The notes under the pieces are model-generated. The model was not told the origin of the DNA. It saw only the letters and a program-made list of their open reading frames with translations, and did not search any database. 64,000 nt of DNA, from NCBI GenBank assembly GCA_963766605.1, contig CAVYAT010000003.1:186001-250000 (forward strand), given 5' to 3'. Position numbers and translations under genes: made by a program. How positions within the stretch are numbered: the stretch's first letter is position 1; each line of letters begins with the position of its first letter. The stretch is from AC-49 sp963766605. GTDB lineage: Bacteria; Actinomycetota; Thermoleophilia; Solirubrobacterales; Solirubrobacteraceae. Shown here piece after piece: positions 40,233 to 48,147 of this stretch.

Positions 40233-41405
40233 TCAGATCCGCTGAATCAACGTCCCGGTGCCGATCCCGCCGCCGCAGCACATCGTCACGAGGCCGATCT
40301 CCTTGTCGTCGTCCTCGAGCTCGTGCAGCAGCGTCGTCAGCAGCCGGGCCCCGGTCGAGCCGAGCGGATGGCCGATCGCCATCGCGCCGCCACGCGGGTT
40401 GACGCGGTCCATGTCGGGCTTGTGCTCGAGCGCCCAAGCGGCGACGACCGGCGCGAACGCCTCGTTGATCTCGACGTAGTCGATGTCGTCGATCGTCATC
40501 GAGTTGCGGGCCAGCAGTCGCGCGGTGGCCGGGATCGGTCCTTCGAGCATCTTCACCGGGTCACAGCCGACCGACGTCTGATCGATGATCCGCGCACGCG
40601 GCGTCAGGCCGAGCTCGCGGGCCTTGTCGGCGCTCATCAGCAGTACTGCCGCAGCACCATCGGAGATCTGGGACGAGGTCGCGGCCGTGACCTTGCCGTC
40701 GGGCTTGAACGCCGGCTTGAGGTTGGCCAGCGCCTCGAGGTTGGTGTCCGGGCGAATGCCCTGGTCGGTCATGTACGTGTCGCCGTTGATCTTCATCGGC
40801 ACCATCTCGCGCTCGAACAGGCCCTCCTCGGTCGCCTTGGCGGCGAGCTGGTGCGAGCGCACCGCGAGCTTCTCGAGCTCCGCGCGGGAGATCTCGTACT
40901 CGTCGGCGATCATCTCGGCGCCGAGGCCCTGGCCGACGATGTTGTGCTTGTCGAGCAGCTCGGGCGTGAACGCGCGGCCGTACTCCTGCTGGATCTGGGC
41001 GCTGCGGGCGAACGAGTTGTGGCCCATGTGCTCGACGCCCGAGCCGATGACGACATCGTGGATGCCGGCGGCGATCTGCGTCGCAGCAAAGCCGACCGCC
41101 TGCTGGGCCGAGCCACACTGAAGGTCGAGCGTCTGTGCCGACGCCTCGATCGGGTGCCCCTCCTGCAGCCACGCGTTGCGCGCGATGTTGAGCGCCTGCT
41201 CGCCCCACTGCGACACGCAGCCGGCGATCACGTTCTCGACCTCCGCCGCGTCGACGCCCGAGCGCGACAGCAGCTCGGTGTACGTGCGGCCGAGCAGATC
41301 GGCCGGGTGGATGTCCTTGTAATAGCCCTTTTCGAGATGCCCACGACCGACCGGCGTGCGCACGGCCTCGACGATGACGACCTCACGTCCCTCTTGTGCA
41401 CCCAT
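40233..41405 (-). CDS. Thiolase (acetyl-CoA acetyltransferase)
   Basis: A 390-residue thiolase. The nucleophilic Cys is in LDLQCGSAQQAVG (about residue 92), NEAF in VEINEAFAPVV, the His in AIGHPLGSTGAR, and the second Cys in TMCCGGGIGTG. It cleaves 3-ketoacyl-CoA or condenses acetyl-CoA. It is divergent from a 3-hydroxyacyl-CoA dehydrogenase, so the two probably act in the same beta-oxidation-like or 3-hydroxybutyryl-CoA route. Confidence 0.94.
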   Translation of the reverse strand: MGAQEGREVVIVEAVRTPVGRGHLEKGYYKDIHPADLLGRTYTELLSRSGVDAAEVENVIAGCVSQWGEQALNIARNAWLQEGHPIEASAQTLDLQCGSAQQAVGFAATQIAAGIHDVVIGSGVEHMGHNSFARSAQIQQEYGRAFTPELLDKHNIVGQGLGAEMIADEYEISRAELEKLAVRSHQLAAKATEEGLFEREMVPMKINGDTYMTDQGIRPDTNLEALANLKPAFKPDGKVTAATSSQISDGAAAVLLMSADKARELGLTPRARIIDQTSVGCDPVKMLEGPIPATARLLARNSMTIDDIDYVEINEAFAPVVAAWALEHKPDMDRVNPRGGAMAIGHPLGSTGARLLTTLLHELEDDDKEIGLVTMCCGGGIGTGTLIQRI

Positions 41406-41458
41406 GTTCGCGATCCCTTCGAAGCCGCTGGCTGACCCGACGCCCCGAAGGCTAGCGG

Positions 41459-41476
41459 GTTGACTCTCCAGTCAAC
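41459..41476. promoter_or_regulatory. Palindromic operator candidate GTTGACT-N4-AGTCAAC
   Basis: Perfect 7 bp inverted arms with a 4 bp spacer lie in the 110 bp region between the divergent thiolase and 3-hydroxyacyl-CoA dehydrogenase genes, 54 and 39 bp from their start codons. Size and symmetry fit a TetR-family site, and TetR regulators commonly control acyl-CoA genes; no regulator gene is adjacent. Confidence 0.6.
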
Positions 41477-41515
41477 GCGCCGGGAAATCGGATAGATATC
41501 CCATGTGGTCACAAC

Positions 41516-42304
41516 ATGAAGGAGACACTTGCCATCGCCGGATCGGGCGCAATCGCCTGTGGTCTGGCCGCCTCCGCCGCCTCCCACGGGGAGGTCAGGC
41601 TGTGGGCGCGCTCCGACGCATCGGTCGCCCGCGCCCGCGCCAAGGTCGACAGCCTGTGCGAGAAGATCGATGACGCCGACCCGACTCGCGTCGAGGTCGT
41701 CGCGGACCTTGACGCGCTCAGCGCCTCGACGTTCGTCGTCGAGGCGATCACCGAGGAGCTCGAGGCCAAGACCGACCTGCTCCGCCTGCTCGGACGGATC
41801 GTCAAGCCCGACGCTGCGCTGGCGACAACAACGTCCTCGCTGCCGGTCGGCGCGCTGGCCACCGCCAGCGGGGTGCCCGAACGCTTCGTCGGCCTGCACG
41901 TGTTCAACCCCGTCCCGCGGATGAAGCTCGTCGAGCTCGTGTTCGCCGACCAGACGACGCAGGACATCCGCGACCGCGCCCGCACGCTGTGCGACGACCT
42001 CGGTAAGACCGCCGTCGAGGTCCCCGACATCCCCGGCTTCGTCGTCAACCGGCTGCTGTTCCCGTACCTGTTCAGTGCCGTCGATCTGCTCGAGGAGACC
42101 GGCATGGACCCCCAGGCGATCGACACCGCGATGATGCTCGGCGCGGGCCACCCGATGGGACCGCTGGCGCTGCTGGACTTCGTCGGTCTCGACGTGTCGA
42201 TGGCGATCGGCGACGAGATCGGCGCCGCCGTCCCGCAGCGAGTCCGCGACCTCGTCGCCGAGGGCCGCCTCGGGCGCAAGACGGGTTCCGGTCTGACCCT
42301 CTGA
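41516..42304 (+). CDS. 3-hydroxyacyl-CoA dehydrogenase
   Basis: A 262-residue enzyme of the 3-hydroxybutyryl-CoA dehydrogenase type. The NAD site is IAGSGAIACGLA (GxGxxxxG) at residue 7, shorter than usual before it. The catalytic region is GLHVFNPVPRMKLVELV with the His, and DIPGFVVNRLLFPYLF starts the C-terminal domain, ending GRLGRKTGSGL. It is divergent from the thiolase and shares the palindromic site. Confidence 0.9.
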   Translation: MKETLAIAGSGAIACGLAASAASHGEVRLWARSDASVARARAKVDSLCEKIDDADPTRVEVVADLDALSASTFVVEAITEELEAKTDLLRLLGRIVKPDAALATTTSSLPVGALATASGVPERFVGLHVFNPVPRMKLVELVFADQTTQDIRDRARTLCDDLGKTAVEVPDIPGFVVNRLLFPYLFSAVDLLEETGMDPQAIDTAMMLGAGHPMGPLALLDFVGLDVSMAIGDEIGAAVPQRVRDLVAEGRLGRKTGSGLTL

Positions 42305-42360
42305 GCTCTTATGCCGTCTTCACAAACCTTTAGGGACGGTTGAGGTGATAGCCGCATACT

Positions 42361-42435
42361 CATCTACGCGACCGCACTTACGAGTGCACCTCCTCCAGAA
42401 GTAGATGAACGGCCCGTGCGAGCGGGCCGTTCGTC
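42361..42435 (+). ncRNA. Candidate structured small RNA in a convergent gap
   Basis: Between two genes that converge, 133 bp hold a compact structured block. CATCTAC (42361-42367) pairs with GTAGATG (42401-42407) around a hairpin GCACTTACGAGTGC (42374-42387) and an unpaired CACCTCCTCC, which is complementary to a Shine-Dalgarno sequence. A terminator hairpin follows at 42407-42432. A possible -10 CATACT lies at 42355-42360. The last base of the stem and the first of the terminator are shared. No family match is claimed. Confidence 0.4.
42407..42432. terminator. Rho-independent terminator hairpin
   Basis: GAACGGCCCG and CGGGCCGTTC are perfect 10 bp arms with a 6 nt loop TGCGAG. On the plus strand GTCATTT follows. 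It lies between the convergent 3-hydroxyacyl-CoA dehydrogenase and CNNM genes and could serve both, or end the candidate small RNA. Confidence 0.75.
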
Positions 42436-42437
42436 AT

Positions 42438-43763
42438 TTAAGGGGTCGCCGGTTCGGGGGCGGCGGCGGGCGCGCGGCGCTCGCGGATCCGAACCGCTTC
42501 GATGCGGTTTTCGCGCACCGACTCGACACGGATCGAGTAGCCGTTGGCCGTCACCGTGTCGCCGCGCTTGGGCAGCCGCCCGAGCTGGGAGAAGACAAAG
42601 CCGCCGACCGAGTTGTAGGCGTCGGTGTCGATCGGCAGCGAGACCCCGTAGTCGGTGAGGTCGGTGATCGCGACATGGCCGCGCACGAACCAGTCGCCGT
42701 TGGGCAATTGGCGGATCTCGCCCGCCGTCGGGTCGGTCTCGTCGGAGATCTCGCCGACGACCTCTTCGACGATGTCCTCGACGGTGACGATGCCCGCCAT
42801 CCGGCCGTACTCGTCGATGACCACGGCCATCGACGTCCGCTGGCGCTGGAGGTCGGCCAGCAGGTCGTCGAGCGGTTTGGTCTCGGGCACGATCGGCGTC
42901 TCGGTGATCACCGACTCGATCGACGCCTCGCGGCCCTTGGCCATCAGCAGCCGGGCCAGTGAGTTGGTGTGCACGACGCCCCGGATGCGGTCCTGGTGGT
43001 GGTCCTCGGTGACCAGCAGCCGGGTGTGGCCGCTGGAGATGCAGCGCCGCAGCGCGGTCTCGACGTCCTCGGACAGGTCGACGGTGACCACCGCCGGGGT
43101 CGGCGTCATCACCTGGCGCGCCTCCTGCTCGTGGAGATGGAAGACGCCGGCCAGCATCCCCGCCTCGCCGGGGTCGATGTGACCGCCGGTGTAGGACTCC
43201 GCGATCATCGCCTTGAGCTCGTCGGGCGTGCCGCCCTCGGCCTGGGCCTTTTCGGGGTCGACGCCGATCACGCGCAGGATCCGGTACGAGGCGCCGGTCA
43301 GGACGACGATGAACGGCGTGAACAGCATGCGGAAGAAGCCGAACGGCCGCGACAGCCGCCGCGCGACGGTCTCGGCGTTGGCGATCACGTACAGCTTGGG
43401 GACGATCTCGCCGGCGACGATGTGGACGCAGGTGATGATCAGGTAGCTGAGGATCACGGCCAGCGCGACCGAGACGCCGTGCGCGATCGAGCTCGGGAAG
43501 ATGCCCTCTAGCGCGTCGGCGAGCACGACCTCGCCCAGCGCGCCGATCCCGATCGACGCCATCGTGATCCCGACCTGCGAGGCCGAGATGTACTCGCTGA
43601 TGTTGTCGATCTGGTGAAGCGCCCGGGCCGCGCCGCGCAGGCCCTCGTCCCGCATCGCCTCCAGGCGGGAGCGCCGCGCCCGGACGAGCGCGTACTCGGC
43701 CATGACGAAGAATGCGTTCATGGCGACGAGCGCAGCCGTCGCCACCAGCAGGAGCGCGGTCAC
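42438..43763 (-). CDS. CNNM/HlyC-family membrane protein with CBS domains
   Basis: A 441-residue protein. The DUF21/CNNM membrane domain (about 1-190) has three or four helices and NAFFVMAEYALVRARRSRLE. Two CBS domains follow (about 210-330; VMTPTPAVVTVDLSEDVE and VVIDEYGRMAGIVTVEDIVEE), then a CorC_HlyC domain (350-425). Such proteins move magnesium or cobalt or regulate ion transport; several are called hemolysins without proof. It lies 95 bp after the pterin dehydratase gene. Confidence 0.93.
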   Translation of the reverse strand: MTALLLVATAALVAMNAFFVMAEYALVRARRSRLEAMRDEGLRGAARALHQIDNISEYISASQVGITMASIGIGALGEVVLADALEGIFPSSIAHGVSVALAVILSYLIITCVHIVAGEIVPKLYVIANAETVARRLSRPFGFFRMLFTPFIVVLTGASYRILRVIGVDPEKAQAEGGTPDELKAMIAESYTGGHIDPGEAGMLAGVFHLHEQEARQVMTPTPAVVTVDLSEDVETALRRCISSGHTRLLVTEDHHQDRIRGVVHTNSLARLLMAKGREASIESVITETPIVPETKPLDDLLADLQRQRTSMAVVIDEYGRMAGIVTVEDIVEEVVGEISDETDPTAGEIRQLPNGDWFVRGHVAITDLTDYGVSLPIDTDAYNSVGGFVFSQLGRLPKRGDTVTANGYSIRVESVRENRIEAVRIRERRAPAAAPEPATP

Positions 43764-43858
43764 GCGGGGGCGGCGTGTGAGCCGCTACTTCGAGGGAGGT
43801 CGTCGTGCACGATCGGCGTCCGGAAACGGACGGTAGCAGGCGAACGGGCGGCTTCGGC

Positions 43859-44134
43859 TCACAGGGCGTCGACCTGGCGGGCGAGGTCCAGGTCACGCTG
43901 GGTGATGCCGCCTTCGCTGTGGGTGCTGACCCGTAGCGTCAGTTTGTTGTACCCGTGCACCAGCAGGTCGGGATGGTGGTCGAGCTGCTGCGCGACCGCG
44001 GCCACCATGTTGGCCTTGGCCATCGCCGCGTCGAAATCGGCCAGCTCGAAGTCACGCACCAGCTCGTCGCCGTCACGGCGCCAGCCACTCCCGGCCAGCC
44101 CTGCCTCGATTTGCCCGTCGTCCAGAAGAGTCAT
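43859..44134 (-). CDS. 4a-hydroxytetrahydrobiopterin dehydratase
   Basis: A 91-residue pterin-4a-carbinolamine dehydratase (PCD/DCoH). The signature is DHHPDLLVHGYNKLTLRVSTHSEGGIT, with the catalytic HH and the later His (quoted as landmarks DHHPDLLVHGYNK and THSEGGIT). It dehydrates the 4a-hydroxypterin formed by aromatic amino acid hydroxylases; none is in the window, and such stand-alone genes may have other roles. It is divergent from the cobalamin-binding gene with an 18 bp gap. Confidence 0.94.
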   Translation of the reverse strand: MTLLDDGQIEAGLAGSGWRRDGDELVRDFELADFDAAMAKANMVAAVAQQLDHHPDLLVHGYNKLTLRVSTHSEGGITQRDLDLARQVDAL

Positions 44135-44152
44135 CGCTAACGTCCTTTCCCG

Positions 44153-45070
44153 ATGCGCATCGTCTCACTCGTCCCACATGCCACCGAGCTGCTGTTCGCG
44201 CTCGGCCTCGGCGACAGTGTCGTCGCGGTGACGCACGAATGCGACTTTCCCGCCGAGGCCCTCGCGCTGCCCAAGATCACGCGCGACAAGCTGCCGTCCG
44301 GGCTCAGCGCGGCCGAGATCGACGCGGCGGTGCGCGAGCAGGTCGGCGGCGGCGAGGCGATCTACGAGCTCGACACCGACGCGCTGGCCGAGCTGGAGCC
44401 CGATCTGATCGTCACCCAGGAGCTGTGCCCGGTGTGCGCGGTCAGCTACGACGAGGTCCTCAAGGAGGCCGAGCGGATCGCCAGCTGCCCGAAGGTGATC
44501 GCGCTTGACCCGACGACGATCGGCGAGGCGATGGGCGACATCCGCACGGTCGCTCGCGCGACCGGCACACGCGACGCGGCGCTCGACCTCGTCGCGCGCT
44601 CGCGGGCCCGGATCGACGTCGTGCGTCGCGCGGTCCGCGGCACGCCCCGGCCGCGCGTGGCGGCGATCGAGTGGTTTGACCCGGTGTTCATCGCCGGGCA
44701 CTGGACGCCGCAGATCATCGAGCTGGCGGGCGGCGAGGACGCGCTCGGCTTCGCCGGCGAGCACTCCGAGCAGTCGACGTGGGATCTCGTCGCCGCCGCG
44801 GCGCCGGACGTCGTCGTGTGCATGCCGTGTGGCTACGACGCCGCCCGCAGCCACGAGGAGGCGATGCGTTTCGCCGACTGCCTGCGCGAGACCGCCGCCC
44901 CTCGGATCGTCGCCGTCGATGCGTCGGCGTACTTCTCGCGCCCCGGTCCGCGGCTCGTCGACGGCGTCGAGTTGATGGGCCACATCCTGCACCCCGAGCT
45001 GGTCGAGCTGGCCGACGGCGTCGACGACGCGATCGAGGTCGCGGTGCTGTCAGCCGATCGTGGGCGGTAA
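44153..45070 (+). CDS. BtuF-like cobalamin-binding protein without signal peptide
   Basis: A 305-residue periplasmic-binding-protein fold (BtuF/helical-backbone type). It starts directly with the first strand, MRIVSLVPHATELLFALGLGD, and has EPDLIVTQELCPVCAVSY, PRVAAIEWFDPVFIAGHWTPQ and PDVVVCMPCGYDAARS. With no signal peptide or lipobox it should stay in the cytosol, unlike BtuF of ABC importers, and no BtuCD is nearby. TAACGT lies 9 nt before the ATG. Its end overlaps the convergent rhomboid gene by 21 bp. Confidence 0.88.
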   Translation: MRIVSLVPHATELLFALGLGDSVVAVTHECDFPAEALALPKITRDKLPSGLSAAEIDAAVREQVGGGEAIYELDTDALAELEPDLIVTQELCPVCAVSYDEVLKEAERIASCPKVIALDPTTIGEAMGDIRTVARATGTRDAALDLVARSRARIDVVRRAVRGTPRPRVAAIEWFDPVFIAGHWTPQIIELAGGEDALGFAGEHSEQSTWDLVAAAAPDVVVCMPCGYDAARSHEEAMRFADCLRETAAPRIVAVDASAYFSRPGPRLVDGVELMGHILHPELVELADGVDDAIEVAVLSADRGR

Positions 45071-45907
45071 CAGGGTCTGCACGGCGTGGTGGGCCGCCTG
45101 GAGGCTGACCTCGACCAGGATCGCCGCCATCACGAGACAGCCGACGTAGGCGACCCAGGTCGGGATCGCGCGGCGGTCGACCTCGGCGAACAGGATCCCG
45201 GCCAGGCTGCCGCCGATCAGGCCGCCGATATGGGCGCCGACCGAGACGTTGGCGATCGCGAAGCTCAGGACGAGGTTGATCAGGATCAGCGGCCCGATGC
45301 CGGCCTGGAACGGATCGATGCCGCGCCTGCGCAGCTCGAAGAACGCCGCGCCCATGAGGCCGAAGACCGCGCCCGACGCGCCGAGCGACGGGCTGTGCGG
45401 GGTGGCGATCAGCGCGCCGGCCGATCCGGCGAGCAGCGCCACGAAGTAGATCGTCGCAAAGCGGACCGAGCCGACCGCGCCCTCGATCATCCGCCCCAGC
45501 GCGTACAGCAGGTACATGTTGAAGCCGATGTGCAGGATGCTGGCGTGCAGGAAGCCGCTGGTCACGAGCCGCCAGTACTCGTGGTTGATGTCGATCGGCG
45601 GGGCGTACAGCACGCCGTGGGCGACAAGCGAGCCGCTGAGGTTGTTGCCGGCGATCGTCCCCGTCCCCTGCGCGAACTCGATCAGGTAGGCGACGGCATT
45701 GATCGCGATCAGCGCCATCGTCACCGGCATCCGTGCGCTCGCCGCGTTGACGTGCGCGGCGGTGCGCACCTTCGTGCGATCGCGCGCGCACTCGGGGCAG
45801 CGCATCCCGACCGACGTCGGGGTCATGCAGTCGGGGCAGATCGGCCGTCCACACGACGAACACGACACGCCGGTCTCGCGCGACGGATGGCGGTAGCACG
45901 TGGCCAT
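45050..45907 (-). CDS. Rhomboid intramembrane protease with N-terminal zinc finger
   Basis: A 285-residue membrane protein. The N-terminus (1-45) is a B-box-like zinc finger: CYRHPSRETGVSCSSCGRPI and CPDCMTPTSVGMRCPECAR. Six membrane helices follow. The rhomboid dyad is visible as Ser in GASGAVFGLMG and His in GAHIGGLIGG; HIGFNMYLLY marks helix 2. It cleaves helices inside the membrane. The ATG follows TAGCGT by 8 nt. Confidence 0.93.
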   Translation of the reverse strand: MATCYRHPSRETGVSCSSCGRPICPDCMTPTSVGMRCPECARDRTKVRTAAHVNAASARMPVTMALIAINAVAYLIEFAQGTGTIAGNNLSGSLVAHGVLYAPPIDINHEYWRLVTSGFLHASILHIGFNMYLLYALGRMIEGAVGSVRFATIYFVALLAGSAGALIATPHSPSLGASGAVFGLMGAAFFELRRRGIDPFQAGIGPLILINLVLSFAIANVSVGAHIGGLIGGSLAGILFAEVDRRAIPTWVAYVGCLVMAAILVEVSLQAAHHAVQTLLPPTIG

Positions 45908-45934
45908 GAAGGCTGACGCTACCGCAGCCGACGG

Positions 45935-46663
45935 CTACGCCTGCGCAGCGAGGACCGGCGCGGAAGTCGGCGCGTCGGCGCCGCCCGAATCCTCGGCGGT
46001 CACCAGCACCTTGTCCCCGGGATGCACCGGGTAGGGCACGGTGACCTCGCCCTGGCCGTCGGCGCGGACCATGAACAGCGTGTTGGTCGCGGTCGGCATG
46101 AGCGCGTTCTTGCGATCGACCCAGACCTCGTAGACCTTGCCGGGGGGCGGGTTGGGGAAGTCGACCATCTGCAGCTTGGCCCGCGAGCCCTCGACGATCA
46201 TCCGCGCCCGTGCGCCCGGCAGCGACACGGTGGCGGTCGTGACGAGCAGATGCTGGCTCTGGTCCTTGGCCGTGACGACACTGCCGATCAGGAAGCCGGC
46301 CGCGAGCACCGCGCCGACGGCCACGCCGCCGCGCCAGCCCTGGAGCCAGCCCCAGCGACGCTCGCGCGTCCCGCGCGGCGTGGGACGGTCGGCCTGCGGG
46401 CCGGCGGCGCGCAGCAGCTGGGCCTCGGACGAGACGACGGCCATGATCCGGTCGCCGAGTTCGGGGGGCGGGGCGATCTGCTCGGCGGCGAGCGGCAGCG
46501 CCTCGCGGACCATCGTCAGCTTCGCGATCTCCTCGCGGCAATGGCCGCACTCCTCGACGTGCGCGGCGTAGGTCGCCACATCGGCGTCGTCGAGCGCGCC
46601 GAGGACCCAGGCCGCGGCGTCGGCCCGGTGCTCGCAGGGATCGGTGGTCGTCGGCTCGGTCAT
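45935..46663 (-). CDS. RskA-like anti-sigma factor
   Basis: A 242-residue single-pass anti-sigma factor. The N-terminal zinc anti-sigma domain has CEHRADAAAWVLGAL and the HxxxCxxC motif HVEECGHCREEI. One membrane helix lies at about 115-135. The outer domain is the anti-sigma-K type (LPGARARMIVEGSRA and GKVYEVWVDRKN). It should hold the preceding ECF sigma factor until cut. It overlaps that gene by 4 bp. Confidence 0.92.
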   Translation of the reverse strand: MTEPTTTDPCEHRADAAAWVLGALDDADVATYAAHVEECGHCREEIAKLTMVREALPLAAEQIAPPPELGDRIMAVVSSEAQLLRAAGPQADRPTPRGTRERRWGWLQGWRGGVAVGAVLAAGFLIGSVVTAKDQSQHLLVTTATVSLPGARARMIVEGSRAKLQMVDFPNPPPGKVYEVWVDRKNALMPTATNTLFMVRADGQGEVTVPYPVHPGDKVLVTAEDSGGADAPTSAPVLAAQA

Positions 46664-47232
46664 GCCGTTGCCTCCGCGACGTGCGCCAGGTGGGCCCGCA
46701 TCTTCTCCATACCGAGCCGCATCCGCCCCTTGACCGTCCCGATCGGGGTCTCGAGCATGTCGGCGATCTCGGACTGGCTGAAGCCGCCGTAGTACGCCAG
46801 CTCGATCACGCGGCTCTGCTCGGCCGGTAGCGCCTCGAGCGCGCCGCGTACTTCACGCGCCTCCTCGCGGCGCGCGGCCTCGACGTCGGTGCGCTCGGGC
46901 GCCTCGAAGCGCTCGGCAATGCCATCGTCGGGCGTCGTCTTGCGGTCGCGCACCGTCGAGCGGCGCAGCGCGTCGATCGCGCGGTTGTGGACGATCCCGA
47001 GGACCCATGTGCGCACCGAGCCGCGCGCGCGGTCGTAGCGGGCGCCCGAACGCCACAGCGACAGGAACGCCTCCTGGACGACGTCCTCGGCCGCTGCTCG
47101 CTGGCCCATCATCCGGTAGGCGAGGGAGAACGCGGCCGTCGCATGGCGGTCGTAGACGACCTTGAACGCGCGGTCGTCGCCCTGGCGGACGAGCTGCATC
47201 AGGTCTTCGTCAGCGAGATCGACCACGGCCAT
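46660..47232 (-). CDS. ECF sigma factor, SigK-like
   Basis: A 190-residue ECF sigma factor with regions 2 and 4. Region 2 has DRHATAAFSLAYRMMGQ, EDVVQEAFLSLWRSG and VRTWVLGIVHNRAIDALRR. Region 4 has LPAEQSRVIELAYYGGFSQ and EIADMLETPIGTVKGRMR. The pairing with a RskA-type anti-sigma makes it SigK-like (ECF19). Targets are not known. It lies 34 bp after the small membrane-protein gene. Confidence 0.94.
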   Translation of the reverse strand: MAVVDLADEDLMQLVRQGDDRAFKVVYDRHATAAFSLAYRMMGQRAAAEDVVQEAFLSLWRSGARYDRARGSVRTWVLGIVHNRAIDALRRSTVRDRKTTPDDGIAERFEAPERTDVEAARREEAREVRGALEALPAEQSRVIELAYYGGFSQSEIADMLETPIGTVKGRMRLGMEKMRAHLAHVAEATA

Positions 47233-47266
47233 ACCTCATTCGATACGTCATCGGGCGTGGATCGGA

Positions 47267-47617
47267 TCAGCGGTCAAGCAGCTTCTTGGCTTCATCAGCG
47301 ACGTCGCGAGCGAGCCTACCGACGAGGTCGAAGCCGTCGGAGGACTGCTGGCGGCGGGCTCTGGCCCGGCTGCGCACGCGCAGAAGGACGAGCGCCGTGC
47401 CGGCACTCGCGCCGACGCTGACCGCGACCACGGGTCGCACCCAGTTGCGCGGGTCGCGCATCGACGACAGCTCCCAGCTCTCGAGCTCCTCCGCCGCGAG
47501 ATCGGTGAGCTCCGACAGCGTCTTTTCGAGGTGCTCGGACAGCCGCGCGGGCGGGTCGACCGGCGCCATCGCCTGGCGCAGGAGACCTTCGAACTCCGAT
47601 GACCATGCGTCAGTCAC
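47267..47617 (-). CDS. Small single-pass membrane protein coupled to an ECF sigma
   Basis: A 116-residue protein. The N-terminal 55 residues are acidic and helical (SSEFEGLLRQAMAPVDPPARL and LSELTDLAAEELESWEL), then a membrane helix at about 62-82 (VRPVVAVSVGASAGTALVLL) and a short basic tail. There is no HxxxCxxC zinc motif. Its start overlaps the ECF sigma stop (ATGA), the usual place for an anti-sigma factor, so it could be an unrecognised one; this is inference. Confidence 0.7.
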   Translation of the reverse strand: MTDAWSSEFEGLLRQAMAPVDPPARLSEHLEKTLSELTDLAAEELESWELSSMRDPRNWVRPVVAVSVGASAGTALVLLRVRSRARARRQQSSDGFDLVGRLARDVADEAKKLLDR

Positions 47618-48138
47618 GCCGTCTCCTCCTCACGGACGATCTCCTCGAGCTGCCGGATTGCGCGGTGGATCAGCACCTTGGTCGCCCCATCGCTGCGCCC
47701 CATCGCCCGCGCGATCTCGCGGTTGTCCATCCCGAGCGAGAAGCGCATGATCAGCGCCTCGCGGCGATCGTCGGGCAGGTGCTCGATGGCGACCAGGATG
47801 CGCTGCAGCTCGTCGCGGCCCTCGACCAGGTCCTCCGTCGTGTGGGTGGTCGTCAGCATCGTCGTGTCGTCGATCGGGCTCTGCGGCTTGCGCGAGCGGT
47901 CGCGATACAGGTTCGCCGCGAGGTTGTGCGCGATGCGGATCAGCCACGGGCGCAGCGGCCGTCCGTCGGACTCGGCCAGCGCGCGTTCGAAGTGCCGGTA
48001 GGCCTGAAGGAACGTCTGCTCGGTCAGGTCCTCGGCGTCGTGGTGGTTGCCGACCCGGTAGTACGCGTAGGAGTACACGTCGCGCAAGTGCGAGCGGTAC
48101 AGCTCCGAGTAGCGCTCGTCGAGCTCGGCCTTGTCCAC
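47614..48138 (-). CDS. ECF sigma factor
   Basis: A 174-residue ECF sigma factor. Region 2: LYRSHLRDVYSYAYYRVGN, AEDLTEQTFLQAYRHFE and PWLIRIAHNLAANLYRDR. Region 4: LPDDRREALIMRFSLGMDN with the helix-turn-helix EIARAMGRSDGATKVLIHRA. The GTG start is 6 nt after TAGGCT, so the transcript is probably leaderless. That box overlaps the end of the acyltransferase gene upstream. Confidence 0.92.
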   Translation of the reverse strand: MDKAELDERYSELYRSHLRDVYSYAYYRVGNHHDAEDLTEQTFLQAYRHFERALAESDGRPLRPWLIRIAHNLAANLYRDRSRKPQSPIDDTTMLTTTHTTEDLVEGRDELQRILVAIEHLPDDRREALIMRFSLGMDNREIARAMGRSDGATKVLIHRAIRQLEEIVREEETA

Positions 48139-48147
48139 CCATCGAGC

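Noticed and set aside
42361..42435. Actinobacterial 6C RNA
   Set aside because: The expected pair of hairpins with six C in each loop is not seen; only one C-rich unpaired stretch is present.
44135..44152. Cobalamin riboswitch before the BtuF-like gene
   Set aside because: Only 18 bp lie between the divergent genes.
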